Shown here piece after piece: positions 16,610 to 25,386 of a DNA stretch of 64,000 nucleotides. The translations under genes and the position numbers were made by a program. Below the pieces are notes generated by a model, which did not search any database, was not told where the DNA came from, and saw nothing but the letters and a program-made list of their open reading frames with translations. Source of the stretch: Nitrospira sp. (GTDB taxonomy: Bacteria > Nitrospirota > Nitrospiria > Nitrospirales > Nitrospiraceae); NCBI GenBank assembly GCA_018242765.1, contig JAFEBH010000021.1:62001-126000 (forward strand), read 5' to 3'. Every line of letters begins with the position of its first letter. Within the stretch, counting starts at the first letter, position 1.

Positions 16610-17392
16610 CTAGAAATGGTAGCTCACCCCAAATGAGAAGATTGTCGGATTATAGGTCGCCTTAAAGCCAAAGGCTCCGGCATCGTTTGCATCAAAACTG
16701 AACCTCGTGTAGTTGTACCGCACTTCTCCATATCCCGAGATGTGTTTCGTAAAGAAGTATTCGGCGCCGACCTTTGCATTCAGACCTACAGTCGTTGAAC
16801 TCTGTGTTCCTGCAAACGTGACCTCTGTCGTATTGATCCGGGATAAGAATATCCCGGGACCAACCCCGACATAGGGTTGAAATCGTGCCTTGTTGTAGCG
16901 AAACATGAGATTGAACGGCGCAATAGTGATCACCCGAAAGTGGTCGCCCGGAAATATGTTCGTGACGCTCCCACTTGCAACAGTCCCCCCAACGACGGCG
17001 GTTCCGGGAAGAATACTGACCCTTGTCGGTCCCTGCTCAATATGCGGGGTGGTGTAGTAGGCCTCCAGTTCCACCCCGAACCAGCTCACGCGTGGAAAGT
17101 AGTAGCCGATCTTCCCGCCCCACACAGGAGAGCTGGCCAAATCTCGACCTGACATCGACCCTCGAGGAGTGAGGATCGATCCAGGAGGGCCACCAAGATC
17201 GGTAAGATCAACTCTCGTAAGCTTGTTGTTGTCGCCGAAGAGCGTGGTTCCAACTTGTCCACCGATGTACATTTCTGCATAGGTGCCGGAGACGTTCAGC
17301 GAGAATAGAAAAACTGCAAGCCACGCGGTTCGCAGCCTGATTCCTGAACCACTTCCTCTCTCAAGCAGCTGTTTCATCAACATTTTTCCCAT
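16610..17392 (-). CDS. Outer-membrane beta-barrel protein
   Basis: This 260-residue protein has an N-terminal signal (LRTAWLAVFLFSLNVSGTYA), then alternating beta-strand segments rich in Tyr, Gly and Phe, and a terminal aromatic SFGVSYHF recognised by the Bam machinery. GGQVGTTLFGDN near the start of the mature protein and YVGVGPGIFLSR in the middle are typical of OmpW/OmpX-like 8-strand barrels. Start codons at 17392, 17383 and 17377 are all possible. The specific ligand is unknown. Confidence 0.8.
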   Translation of the reverse strand: MGKMLMKQLLERGSGSGIRLRTAWLAVFLFSLNVSGTYAEMYIGGQVGTTLFGDNNKLTRVDLTDLGGPPGSILTPRGSMSGRDLASSPVWGGKIGYYFPRVSWFGVELEAYYTTPHIEQGPTRVSILPGTAVVGGTVASGSVTNIFPGDHFRVITIAPFNLMFRYNKARFQPYVGVGPGIFLSRINTTEVTFAGTQSSTTVGLNAKVGAEYFFTKHISGYGEVRYNYTRFSFDANDAGAFGFKATYNPTIFSFGVSYHF

Positions 17393-17638
17393 CCGTTGGG
17401 CTCGTCGCGATTGCCCATTCCATAACCTGATTCATTTGCAGCAGCATGTTTTTCAAATCCATAACGGGCTTTCGAGCAGGTTCCGTGCCATGTCACAAGA
17501 TATTGATTCCAATACTCCATTACACGCCGGAGAGCATTGGGAGGACCTGCTCCATTCATTGACAGGTTCTTGAAGCCATTCCTATAATCTGCTCCCTTGA
17601 GTGTGTTGGTGATCATGTGGACAGCAGATTGATCGCTT

Positions 17639-18655
17639 ATGACTGTTTCTATCAGCACGATGTGTGTGATCGGTGCAGGAGCTTGGGGTACAGCCCTAGC
17701 CAAACATCTGGCCGAGAAGGGGTTGAATGTTCGTCTCTGGGCCTATGAACAAGACGTCGTTCGCGCCATCAATACCTCTCACGAAAACCCGATTTTCCTT
17801 AAAGGCGTCCTGCTCCCCCACGGCTTGATCGCCACTTCATCGTTGGAAGAAGCCGCGAGCGCATGTGAGGGACTCGTCTTCGCCGTACCTTCCCATGCCA
17901 CGCGATCCGTGCTTCGGAACCTGAGGCCTTTCTTAGCCGATCCCATTCCATTGATTTGCGCGACCAAAGGCATTGAGGAAGAAACGGCCAAATTGATGAC
18001 CCAAGTCATGGAGGATGAGTTACCGGCCGCCATGCACGATAGGCTGATGGTGCTTTCTGGTCCGAGCTTCGCCGCTGAGCTGAGTGCGGGTCAGCCCACA
18101 GCCGTTTGCCTGGCTGGCCAAAACGCGCCGCTCGTCCAGCGGTTTCAGAGTGCGCTGATGACGCCCGTCTTTCGCGTGTATGCCGACAGCGATCTGCTGG
18201 GAGTCCAACTCGGAGGGGCGCTGAAGAATGTGATGGCATTGGCCGCCGGCGTGATCGATGGCCTGGAACTTGGGCTCAACGCCCGTGCCGCCCTCATTAC
18301 CCGTGGGTTGGCGGAAACGATCCGGCTCGGTGTCGCGATGGGAGCCGACCCCCGCACGTTTTATGGACTCTCCGGTGTCGGTGACTTGGTGTTGACCTGT
18401 ACCGGAGCTCTCAGTCGGAATCATTCGGTGGGCGTCCGACTCGGAAAAGGCGAGCGGCTTGAGACCATCGTCAACGGGATGCAGGCCGTCGCCGAGGGCA
18501 TACGAACGGCTCGTGCCGCGTTCACCTTGGCCCTCCGCCACCACGTCGAGATGCCCATCATTCAGGAGATCAACGCCGTTCTCCATGAGAACAAAGCCTG
18601 CCGAAAGGCGGTGCGTGACCTCATGGAGCGGGATGCAAAACTGGAAAAGGGATAA
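17639..18655 (+). CDS. gpsA: Glycerol-3-phosphate dehydrogenase [NAD(P)+]
   Basis: This 338-residue cytosolic enzyme reduces dihydroxyacetone phosphate to sn-glycerol-3-phosphate for phospholipid synthesis. The NAD(P)-binding motif is VIGAGAWGTALA near residue 10. Further family marks are ICATKGIEEET, LSGPSFAAEL, the catalytic Lys in GGALKNVMALAAGV, and LSGVGDLVLTCTG. Length is normal. It is followed 2 bp later by larB, so the two are probably co-transcribed though functionally unrelated. Confidence 0.95.
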   Translation: MTVSISTMCVIGAGAWGTALAKHLAEKGLNVRLWAYEQDVVRAINTSHENPIFLKGVLLPHGLIATSSLEEAASACEGLVFAVPSHATRSVLRNLRPFLADPIPLICATKGIEEETAKLMTQVMEDELPAAMHDRLMVLSGPSFAAELSAGQPTAVCLAGQNAPLVQRFQSALMTPVFRVYADSDLLGVQLGGALKNVMALAAGVIDGLELGLNARAALITRGLAETIRLGVAMGADPRTFYGLSGVGDLVLTCTGALSRNHSVGVRLGKGERLETIVNGMQAVAEGIRTARAAFTLALRHHVEMPIIQEINAVLHENKACRKAVRDLMERDAKLEKG

Positions 18656-18657
18656 CC

Positions 18658-19419
18658 ATGAATCCAGAAGGGCTTGAACAATTACTCCAACAAGTCCACC
18701 GAGGCCAGCTGACCGTCGAACAAGGGCTTCAGCGTCTGCGCTCTCTTCCGTATGAAGATCTTGGATTTGCGTCGCTTGACCACCATCGGTCGTTGCGGCA
18801 AGGGTTCCCTGAAGTCATCCTCTGCGAGGGGAAAACCACGGAGCAAGTCGTGGCAATTGCTCGAGCCTTGATCAAAAAAGGAGGCCCCTTCCTTGCCACC
18901 CGTGCAGAACCGACGGTCGCCCTGGCGATTCGCCGCCTCGATCGGCGGGCGCGATACTATCCTGACGCGCGTCTCATCGCGATCCGCCCGACACGGCGAA
19001 AAGCCCAAGGCCACATTCTGGTGGTGACCGCTGGCACGGCCGATGTTCCCGTAGCTGAAGAAGCTCGTATCACGGCAGAAGTGATGGGGAGTCGCGTTGA
19101 ACGACTGTACGACGTCGGAGTCGCAGGGATTCATCGCCTGCTGGGGAAGAAGGATCGCTTATTTGATGCGCGGGTTATCGTCGTGGCGGCCGGGATGGAT
19201 GGTGTCTTGCCAAGTGTCGTGGGGGGACTCGTTCATTGTCCGGTTATTGCGGTCCCGACGAGCCGAGGGTATGGCGCCAGTTTCGGCGGAGTAGCTGCCT
19301 TATTGACGATGCTGAATTCCTGTGCGTCCGGTGTGGGGGTCATGAATATCGACAACGGGTTCGGCGCCGCCTGCCTCGCACATCGAATCAACCTGCTGGG
19401 CCTGAAGCCTGAGCCTTGA
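18658..19419 (+). CDS. larB: Nickel pincer cofactor biosynthesis protein LarB
   Basis: This 253-residue protein matches LarB, the carboxylase/hydrolase that converts nicotinic acid adenine dinucleotide to pyridinium-3,5-biscarboxylic acid mononucleotide, the first step to the nickel-pincer cofactor. The N-terminal helical part (LTVEQGLQRLRSLPYEDLGF) and a C-terminal PurE-like domain (VTAGTADVPVAEEA, VVAAGMDGVLPSVVGGL, VPTSRGYG) are both present. larC lies downstream beyond an opposite-strand gene. Neither larE nor the lactate racemase larA is in the window. Confidence 0.92.
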   Translation: MNPEGLEQLLQQVHRGQLTVEQGLQRLRSLPYEDLGFASLDHHRSLRQGFPEVILCEGKTTEQVVAIARALIKKGGPFLATRAEPTVALAIRRLDRRARYYPDARLIAIRPTRRKAQGHILVVTAGTADVPVAEEARITAEVMGSRVERLYDVGVAGIHRLLGKKDRLFDARVIVVAAGMDGVLPSVVGGLVHCPVIAVPTSRGYGASFGGVAALLTMLNSCASGVGVMNIDNGFGAACLAHRINLLGLKPEP

Positions 19420-19438
19420 TGTGAGCGCTTCGGAAAGA

Positions 19439-19963
19439 TCAGTTGACTTCGATCATCCCCCGTTTCGGCCAGGCGACCATCATCGTCCGAAGCCCTTTGT
19501 CACCGTTGACTAGCAATTTTGTCCGTACTTCATACGCGTAGGTGCCTGCCCCGGCCACTTGCTTCCGGTGATCCTGCCCATCCCATACCAGTTCAACCAA
19601 CACCTTGGGGCGCTCCTGTTCCCCATTCTTCGTCGACACGATCTGAACAGGCTGCCGATGCGTGAGAAACCGAAGTGAAGTCTTCGACGGTGAACTGATG
19701 AGGGACGTGACTTCCAAGATCATGGCTCGATCGATATTTCTCGGAAGCTGAACCGTCACTGAGAACCGAAGCGGACCATCGCCCTGCGTATACGGCATTG
19801 GGGTAATATCCAGATTGACGATCTTAAGCTCTGGTTCAGGCCTGGGCGCACGAGACGGCTTTTCTTTGGCGAGACTCTCGCTCGGCAGAACACCGACCAG
19901 GAATCCGTACAGGCAGAGAAGCCCAAGTGTCAGTCTTTTACCACGTTGCTGGCACGATCTCAT
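19439..19963 (-). CDS. Secreted or periplasmic protein of unknown function
   Basis: From ATG 19963 the product is 174 residues; ATGs at 19987 and 20005 are in frame. It begins with a classic signal peptide (basic CQQRGKR, then LTLGLLCLYGFLVGVL, likely cleaved near SLA). The mature part is a single beta-rich domain with VRTKLLV, LVELVWDG and PLRFSVTVQLP blocks, reminiscent of an Ig-like fold, but I do not recognise the family. It sits on the opposite strand between larB and larC, with its end 19 bp from the end of larB. A dyad (20008-20028) lies just upstream. Confidence 0.6.
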   Translation of the reverse strand: MRSCQQRGKRLTLGLLCLYGFLVGVLPSESLAKEKPSRAPRPEPELKIVNLDITPMPYTQGDGPLRFSVTVQLPRNIDRAMILEVTSLISSPSKTSLRFLTHRQPVQIVSTKNGEQERPKVLVELVWDGQDHRKQVAGAGTYAYEVRTKLLVNGDKGLRTMMVAWPKRGMIEVN

Positions 19964-20007
19964 CAACAACAGAACACCTACCTTCATATGAAATGGGTGA
20001 TGCATCC

Positions 20008-20028
20008 GCAGTGACTGACGGTCACTGC
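20008..20028. promoter_or_regulatory. Dyad between divergent genes (possible operator)
   Basis: GCAGTGAC (20008-20015) and GTCACTGC (20021-20028) form a perfect 8-bp inverted repeat with a 5-bp centre. It is in the gap between the opposite-strand secreted protein gene and larC, close to the former's 5' end. The size and symmetry suit a repressor site, but no regulator is linked. Confidence 0.35.
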
Positions 20029-20166
20029 ACGCGGCTCATCTTTTAATGGGGGATAACATAGCCTCTCCGAGCTGTCAACGAAGCATCAACAATGAACCAA
20101 TGATTGCCGTTCAGCCACACCTCCGGTAAGATGTGCGGTCTTTTTCCCTTCCGAGCAAGGAGAGCC

Positions 20167-21372
20167 GTGGGCCGACATCTGCACTTCGACTGTTTTTCTG
20201 GCGTGAGCGGGGACATGATCTTGGGGGCATTGGTCAGCGCAGGCCTGCCCTGGGTAGACCTCGTCAACGGCCTCAATCGCCTGAAGCTGTCCGGCTATAC
20301 ATTACGGAAGCGAGCGGTACACCGTGGCGCACTCCATGCGGTAAAAGTAGACGTCCAGATCCAACGAGGGTTCGAGCGACCGCTGACGCTTTCCCGTATT
20401 CGACGTATTATTATTGCCAGCTCGCTCCCGGATTTGGTCAAGACACACAGCCTTTCCGTCTTCGATCGATTGGCTGACGCAGAAGGGTTGGCCCATCAAG
20501 TCCCTGCGAAAGATGTGCACTTTCATGAAGTGGGCGTGGTCGATTCATTCATCGATGTGGTGGGGGGCGTCCTAGGCTGCTATCTCCTGAATGTGACCCG
20601 TGCGACCTCCTCCCCGATCAATGTGGGAGCCGGTTCGATTCAGACTTCCCATGGTCGCCTACCTGTGCCAGGACCGGCCGTGGCCGCATTGGCCAAAGGT
20701 ATTCCCGTCTATTCCGATGGTCCACGGCACGAGCTTGCCACACCAACCGGCGTGGCACTGGTGCGGACATTGGCATCGGAATTCGGCCCCCTGCCGGTCA
20801 TGCGTAGTCTCGCGGTCGGACATGGCGCCGGAGACCGCAATCCAGAGGACTGGCCGAATGTGTTGCGCGTCTTTCTACAGGATGACTCGACACCTGAGAT
20901 CTATCAAACCGAACGCATCATGCAAATTGAGACGAATCTCGACGACCTCAATCCTCAGATCTATGAGCACGTCATGGAGCAACTCTTTGGCCTCGGCGCC
21001 GTCGACGTCGCACTGATTCCCGTTGTCATGAAAAAAAGTCGGCCAGGTGTGTTGTTGACCTGTCTGACCCCAAAAGAACAGACCAACGCGGTGCTCGAAA
21101 TCCTCTTCCAGGAAACCCCCACGCTCGGTGTGCGACTGCAGGAAGTCACTCGGCAGGTCCTCCCACGCCGTATCGTCCCTATCACGATCCAGGGAGGAAC
21201 CGTTCGCATGAAAGTAGCCGATCTGGGTGCCGGATGGGACAAGGCGGCACCGGAATATATCGACTGCCAATCTATTGCGAGACGATCTGGTCGTCCGCTC
21301 AAGAGTGTCATGGAGGAAGCCTTGCGAACCTATCGACAGACAGCCCATAAGAAACTGCGAGGCCGCGCATGA
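20167..21372 (+). CDS. larC: Nickel pincer cofactor nickel insertase LarC
   Basis: About 401 residues from GTG 20167, which follows AAGGAG at 20157-20162; the frame is open upstream. LarC (TIGR00299 family) is a CTP-dependent chelatase inserting nickel into the dithiocarboxylated pincer cofactor. The N-terminal HFDCFSGVSGDMILGAL is a hallmark, and RHELATPTGVAL and ETNLDDLNPQIYEHVMEQL are conserved further on. Some LarC are split by a programmed frameshift; here the frame is continuous. It overlaps the next gene by 4 bp. Confidence 0.92.
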   Translation: MGRHLHFDCFSGVSGDMILGALVSAGLPWVDLVNGLNRLKLSGYTLRKRAVHRGALHAVKVDVQIQRGFERPLTLSRIRRIIIASSLPDLVKTHSLSVFDRLADAEGLAHQVPAKDVHFHEVGVVDSFIDVVGGVLGCYLLNVTRATSSPINVGAGSIQTSHGRLPVPGPAVAALAKGIPVYSDGPRHELATPTGVALVRTLASEFGPLPVMRSLAVGHGAGDRNPEDWPNVLRVFLQDDSTPEIYQTERIMQIETNLDDLNPQIYEHVMEQLFGLGAVDVALIPVVMKKSRPGVLLTCLTPKEQTNAVLEILFQETPTLGVRLQEVTRQVLPRRIVPITIQGGTVRMKVADLGAGWDKAAPEYIDCQSIARRSGRPLKSVMEEALRTYRQTAHKKLRGRA

Positions 21373-22370
21373 GCACCCTGTACTATGTTCTCCTGTTCCT
21401 CGTCTCGGTGGTCGTGACACTGGGTGGGTGTGCCCTGTTCACCAACGCGATCGAATGGTTGGGCAAACGGCTCGGGATTTCTGAAGGCGCGGTCGGAAGT
21501 ATCTTCGCGGCTATCGGCACCACGCTTCCTGAAACCTCGATTCCGATTATTGCCATTTTCTTCGGTGAAAGCGCCGAGGAGAGCGAAGTCGGATTGGGCG
21601 CCATCCTCGGGGCGCCGTTTATGCTCAGTACGTTGGTGCTGCCGATCTTGGCTCTGTTGGTGGTGCTGTACGCGCGAGCCGGCAAACGCACCGCGCAGTT
21701 TCATCTGAACTACCGCGACGTGCTCACGGACCTGACGTTTTTTATGATCGGCTACCTGGTGGCGCTTGGTTGCGCCTTTGAACGATCACGACTCATCCAC
21801 CTGATTGCCGCGGGCGGATTGATCTGTCTCTACATTTACTACATGAAACTGAAGTTCGCACCGTCCGGAGAGAGCGAGAGTGGCGAGCTGGAACCGCTCA
21901 TCTTCGATAAAACCGCGGCAACACCCTCGCACCCGATGATCGCATTTCAAGCGCTGTTGGGGTTGGTCGGCTTGATTTTGGGCGCACATTTGTTCGTGAT
22001 GGCGGCGGAATCGATGGCGGGATTGTTCTCCATGTCACCGCTGATTTTGACGCTCCTCATCGCGCCGTTGGCCACCGAATTACCGGAAATGTCCAATAGC
22101 TTTCTATGGCTGTATCGCAAGAAAGACAAGCTCGCCGTGGCCAATGTGACGGGCGCCATGGTGTTTCAAGGCACACTTCCCGTCTCGCTTGGGTTGATCG
22201 GCACGGAGTGGGTGATCGCTCCCTCCGCATTGACGACCATGATTTTGGCGGTCCAGGCCGTCGGACTCTGCCTCCTCCAGATTCTCCTTGGCGGTCATTG
22301 GCGACCGTGGTTGCTGGGGGCGGGCTCTCTGTTCTATATCGGCTATACCGTCTACCTCTATGCCAACTAA
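21369..22370 (+). CDS. Sodium/calcium exchanger-family membrane protein
   Basis: This 333-residue protein has about ten hydrophobic helices and two inverted halves. Each half carries an alpha-repeat-like ion site: AAIGTTLPETSIPIIAIFFG near residue 48 and LIAPLATELPEMSNSFLW near 232. That is the CaCA superfamily layout. Transport of Ca2+ or another divalent ion in exchange for Na+ or H+ is expected in the inner membrane. The ATGA overlap with larC makes co-expression likely, so nickel or another metal is a possible substrate, though not shown. Confidence 0.85.
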   Translation: MSTLYYVLLFLVSVVVTLGGCALFTNAIEWLGKRLGISEGAVGSIFAAIGTTLPETSIPIIAIFFGESAEESEVGLGAILGAPFMLSTLVLPILALLVVLYARAGKRTAQFHLNYRDVLTDLTFFMIGYLVALGCAFERSRLIHLIAAGGLICLYIYYMKLKFAPSGESESGELEPLIFDKTAATPSHPMIAFQALLGLVGLILGAHLFVMAAESMAGLFSMSPLILTLLIAPLATELPEMSNSFLWLYRKKDKLAVANVTGAMVFQGTLPVSLGLIGTEWVIAPSALTTMILAVQAVGLCLLQILLGGHWRPWLLGAGSLFYIGYTVYLYAN

Positions 22371-23427
22371 GATCCGTCCAACGCGGAAGGCCTCGGCCTC
22401 GTCAGCGCTCCCATTGCTCGGAATCACGATGGGAGACCCGGCGGGGATCGGCCCTGAAGTGATCGCAAAAGCGCTGTCGGATCGCCGACTGCACAAGATT
22501 TGCCGACCGTTGGTGATCGGATCGCTTCCCGTCATGGCTCGTACCATCAAGGCCCTGCGGCTCAAGCTGACGGTGCTTCCCGTTGTCGGCCATGACACAC
22601 CGGCCCCCCGTCTAGGTACTGTAGCCGTATTCGACCCGCTAAGTACCCCACTGGGCCGATATACCCCAGGCCTCGCGGCGGCAGAAACCGGCGCTGCGTC
22701 GGTCTGTTTCATTGAGAAGGCCGTGGAACTCGCCCAATTGGGCTGTCTCGATGGGATCGTGACGGCCCCGATTAATAAGGAAGCGATCAACATGGCGGGC
22801 TGCCGATATCCCGGACATACCGAGTTGTTGGCGGACCTGACTCAGGCGAAAGAATCCGGCATGATGATCGTGGGCGGTCCATTGCGAATCATGTTTGTCA
22901 CGACCCATGTCGCAATCAAGGCCCTGCCGTCACTGCTCACTCAAGCGAAGATTGAAAAGGCGATCCGTTTGGCTCACCTGGCACTCACCACTCTCTTTGG
23001 GATCAAACGACCGAAGATTGGGGTGGCCGCGCTCAATCCGCATGCCGGGGAGCATGGTCTGTTCGGAGATGAGGAAGCTCGGATCATTCTTCCGGCAACT
23101 CGCACTGCCCAAACACAGGGCATTCTGGCCAGTGACCCGTTGCCCGCCGATACGCTGTTTGGGAAGGCGGCAAAGGGACAATATGACGGAATTGTGGCGT
23201 TGTACCATGATCAAGGCTTGATTCCGCTGAAGCTGGTGGCGTTCGGCACCTGCGTGAATCTCACCGTCGGCTTGCCCATCATTCGCACATCCGTCGATCA
23301 TGGAACAGCCTTTGACATTGTCGGCAAAGGAATTGCCGATCCGGGGAGTCTGATCGAAGCGGTCACCTTGGCTGCACGAATTGCTCAGAGGCCCGTCAAG
23401 AAGGGACGCTCTAATCATGCCGCCTGA
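22360..23427 (+). CDS. pdxA: 4-hydroxythreonine-4-phosphate dehydrogenase
   Basis: PdxA oxidises 4-phosphohydroxy-L-threonine in DXP-dependent pyridoxal 5'-phosphate synthesis. Marks are LGITMGDPAGIGPEVIAKAL near the start, VTAPINKEAIN (~135), PGHTELLADLT with a metal His, GVAALNPHAGEHGLFGDEE (~230), YHDQGLIPLKL and RTSVDHGTAFDIVGKG. From ATG 22360 it is 355 residues, with a ~20-residue basic N-terminal extension over the usual ~330. That start overlaps the exchanger stop by 11 bp. Confidence 0.93.
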   Translation: MPTKIRPTRKASASSALPLLGITMGDPAGIGPEVIAKALSDRRLHKICRPLVIGSLPVMARTIKALRLKLTVLPVVGHDTPAPRLGTVAVFDPLSTPLGRYTPGLAAAETGAASVCFIEKAVELAQLGCLDGIVTAPINKEAINMAGCRYPGHTELLADLTQAKESGMMIVGGPLRIMFVTTHVAIKALPSLLTQAKIEKAIRLAHLALTTLFGIKRPKIGVAALNPHAGEHGLFGDEEARIILPATRTAQTQGILASDPLPADTLFGKAAKGQYDGIVALYHDQGLIPLKLVAFGTCVNLTVGLPIIRTSVDHGTAFDIVGKGIADPGSLIEAVTLAARIAQRPVKKGRSNHAA

Positions 23428-23734
23428 TGGCTCCACGCAACTGGCCACCATTCGGCAACAGATTGCCGAACTGGACGCGCTTGCACAACAGACCTGTCAG
23501 GATCTGAATACCGTTGCTGGAACGGAGCGAGTCCAAAAATGGAAATTGCGCACTGCCGCGCTCCTCACCGCCACGGTCGGCCAGAAAGAGGGACTCGCGT
23601 TCGCCCATATTCAACCGGGGCCTTCCTTCACCAACGATTTGCTCGAGGAGTTTACTGATCTCATCGAGAGTTACCGTACGCCGCTTGTCCGCCTCGCCGA
23701 CACACTCTCTCGTTCATCTTCACCCGGGAGTTGA
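23417..23734 (+). CDS. Small helical protein of unknown function
   Basis: From ATG 23417, inside the end of pdxA, the product is 105 residues. It opens with an amphipathic helix (ATIRQQIAELDALAQQTCQ), has a central basic Trp-Lys segment (VQKWKLRTAALL), and a further helix (LLEEFTDLIESYRTPLVRL). No known domain is recognised. Overlap with both pdxA (11 bp) and, if TTG 23731 is used, rsmA argues for translational coupling in this operon. Confidence 0.6.
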   Translation: MPPDGSTQLATIRQQIAELDALAQQTCQDLNTVAGTERVQKWKLRTAALLTATVGQKEGLAFAHIQPGPSFTNDLLEEFTDLIESYRTPLVRLADTLSRSSSPGS

Positions 23735-23736
23735 GA

Positions 23737-24570
23737 GTGGACTCAGCACCTCCTCCTGCGGCAATCAGACGACTGGGACAGAATTTCCTTGTCGACCCTA
23801 ACATCGTTCGCAAGATCGTCGCACTCGCGAAGCTCTCCCCCGCTGACACCGTCCTGGAGATCGGCCCAGGCCGAGGCATCCTCACGGAAGCCCTGTCTCG
23901 AGCTGCGGGCCACGTGACGGCGATTGAAGTGGACTCTCGTCTTCACACATACCTTTCCGAACGAGCCGCCCACCTTCCTCATGTGACCCTCGTGCTCGGC
24001 GATGCCCTGACCTGTCCAATCGAGCATTTGCCGATCGGAACCATCGTCGTCGCCAACCTCCCCTATTATATTTCCACCCCCCTTCTCTTCCGGTTTCTTT
24101 CGCACGGCCATCGCTTTTCCCGCATGGTGTTGATGCTGCAAAATGAAGTCGCAGATCGGTTGACCGCAAAGGCCGGAACCTCGGAATACGGTGTCTTATC
24201 TGTGATGGCTCAATACTCCGCACATATTTCAAAGGCCTTCAAAGTCTCCCCACAATGCTTCCGCCCTCGACCGGAAGTGGACTCGGCCGTAGTGCTGCTG
24301 CAAACGCGCGAACCGAGAGCCAGACGCCCTGAGGAAGAGCAACGGTTCACCGCGCTCGTCCGAGGCTCCTTTGCTCACCGACGCAAGACACTCGTCAACT
24401 CGCTCAAGAACGAAGGCTATGATTCGAGACTTGTAGAAGCCGCATTGACGAAACTCCGTCTTTCTCCCTCGCTTCGTGCTGAAACCCTGACCCTTGAGCA
24501 GTTTCTTGAGTTAGCCCATTGGATGGAAGACGACGCCTCACCACGAGCCCACAGCTCATCGCAGCAATGA
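23737..24570 (+). CDS. rsmA: 16S rRNA (adenine1518/1519-N6)-dimethyltransferase
   Basis: RsmA/KsgA dimethylates two adjacent adenines in helix 45 of 16S rRNA late in 30S assembly. Conserved blocks: RLGQNFLVDPNIVRKIV (N-terminus), the SAM motif LEIGPGRGILTEAL (~43), VANLPYYISTPLLF (~105, the NLPY target-base motif), LMLQNEVADRL and FRPRPEVDSAV. Start: GTG 23737 with GGGAG at 23726-23730; a TTG at 23731 is the alternative. Length (277) is normal. Confidence 0.95.
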   Translation: MDSAPPPAAIRRLGQNFLVDPNIVRKIVALAKLSPADTVLEIGPGRGILTEALSRAAGHVTAIEVDSRLHTYLSERAAHLPHVTLVLGDALTCPIEHLPIGTIVVANLPYYISTPLLFRFLSHGHRFSRMVLMLQNEVADRLTAKAGTSEYGVLSVMAQYSAHISKAFKVSPQCFRPRPEVDSAVVLLQTREPRARRPEEEQRFTALVRGSFAHRRKTLVNSLKNEGYDSRLVEAALTKLRLSPSLRAETLTLEQFLELAHWMEDDASPRAHSSSQQ

Positions 24571-24729
24571 CGGTACCGAGACGAGGTCACTCTCAACGAC
24601 AGGGAGCAGTCACCAGCTCCGCAATGAGGAGGAGCTGAAGGCTCGGCAGTCCGAGCGACAAACCATACAGATACGTAGAAGCTCTCGACCTTTCTGAAGT
24701 CTGACTCCATGTGAAATTGCTCGCAACTC

Positions 24730-25371
24730 TTACTGAGGGTGAAGATGGATCTTAAAAGTGACGCGCCGGCTTCGCTCTCGGTCCAGGTATCCGGCACCAT
24801 CCCTCAGAAGATTTTGCCTCCCGCGTCCGTTCGCCGTAGCCTTCTGTAGAAAGCATTCGTATGCCCAGGGAAGCTTATTCCGAACCACCTCCACACTCTT
24901 GGCCAACACGGCAAACGCGCGCTCCTGGCTCAATCGTAAATTTCGAAGGTCGTCTCCAAGATCATCCGTATACCCTTCTATCAAAAACGCTTCCACCTCT
25001 TTGCCACCTTGTGCACAGACCATCGCTGCATACTGCGGCATCATTTCGGACAAAAAGACCTCACTCGAAGGGAGCAACCGACTTTCTCCAAAGTCGAAGT
25101 TGAGCGCTGCGTCCAGCACACTGACCGTGAGAGCGCCTGGTTTGTGTTCTTCACGCGTGAGAAGAGGAGGATCGAGTTTTGGGTGCTGCTCCTGTGGAGA
25201 TCCTGGACTCTGATCATGAGTCGCTTGACTTTCCTGCACACGGCTCACATAGGCGGCAAACAGCAGAATAAAAATCACGGCGAGCGAGGTCATGAGATCG
25301 GTCACCCCACTGGAGACTGCCGAGGGCTCGGCAGAGGATTCCGGTACGATTGCAAATTTGCGATGTCTCAC
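24730..25371 (-). CDS. MotB/ZorB-like OmpA-domain protein
   Basis: This 213-residue protein has a short cytosolic N-terminus, one membrane helix starting with a conserved Asp (GVTDLMTSLAVIFILLFAAY, Asp ~25) and a C-terminal OmpA/MotB peptidoglycan-binding domain (~100-205) with FLIEGYTDDLGDDLRNLRLS and DRERSRRV. The Asp fits the ion-carrying residue of MotB, ExbD and ZorB. It begins 15 bp after the MotA/ZorA-like gene. No flagellar genes are nearby. A ZorB-like stator is the best match, but the Zorya partners ZorC/D/E are absent. Confidence 0.75.
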   Translation of the reverse strand: MRHRKFAIVPESSAEPSAVSSGVTDLMTSLAVIFILLFAAYVSRVQESQATHDQSPGSPQEQHPKLDPPLLTREEHKPGALTVSVLDAALNFDFGESRLLPSSEVFLSEMMPQYAAMVCAQGGKEVEAFLIEGYTDDLGDDLRNLRLSQERAFAVLAKSVEVVRNKLPWAYECFLQKATANGRGRQNLLRDGAGYLDRERSRRVTFKIHLHPQ

Positions 25372-25386
25372 GTGACCCCTCTCACT

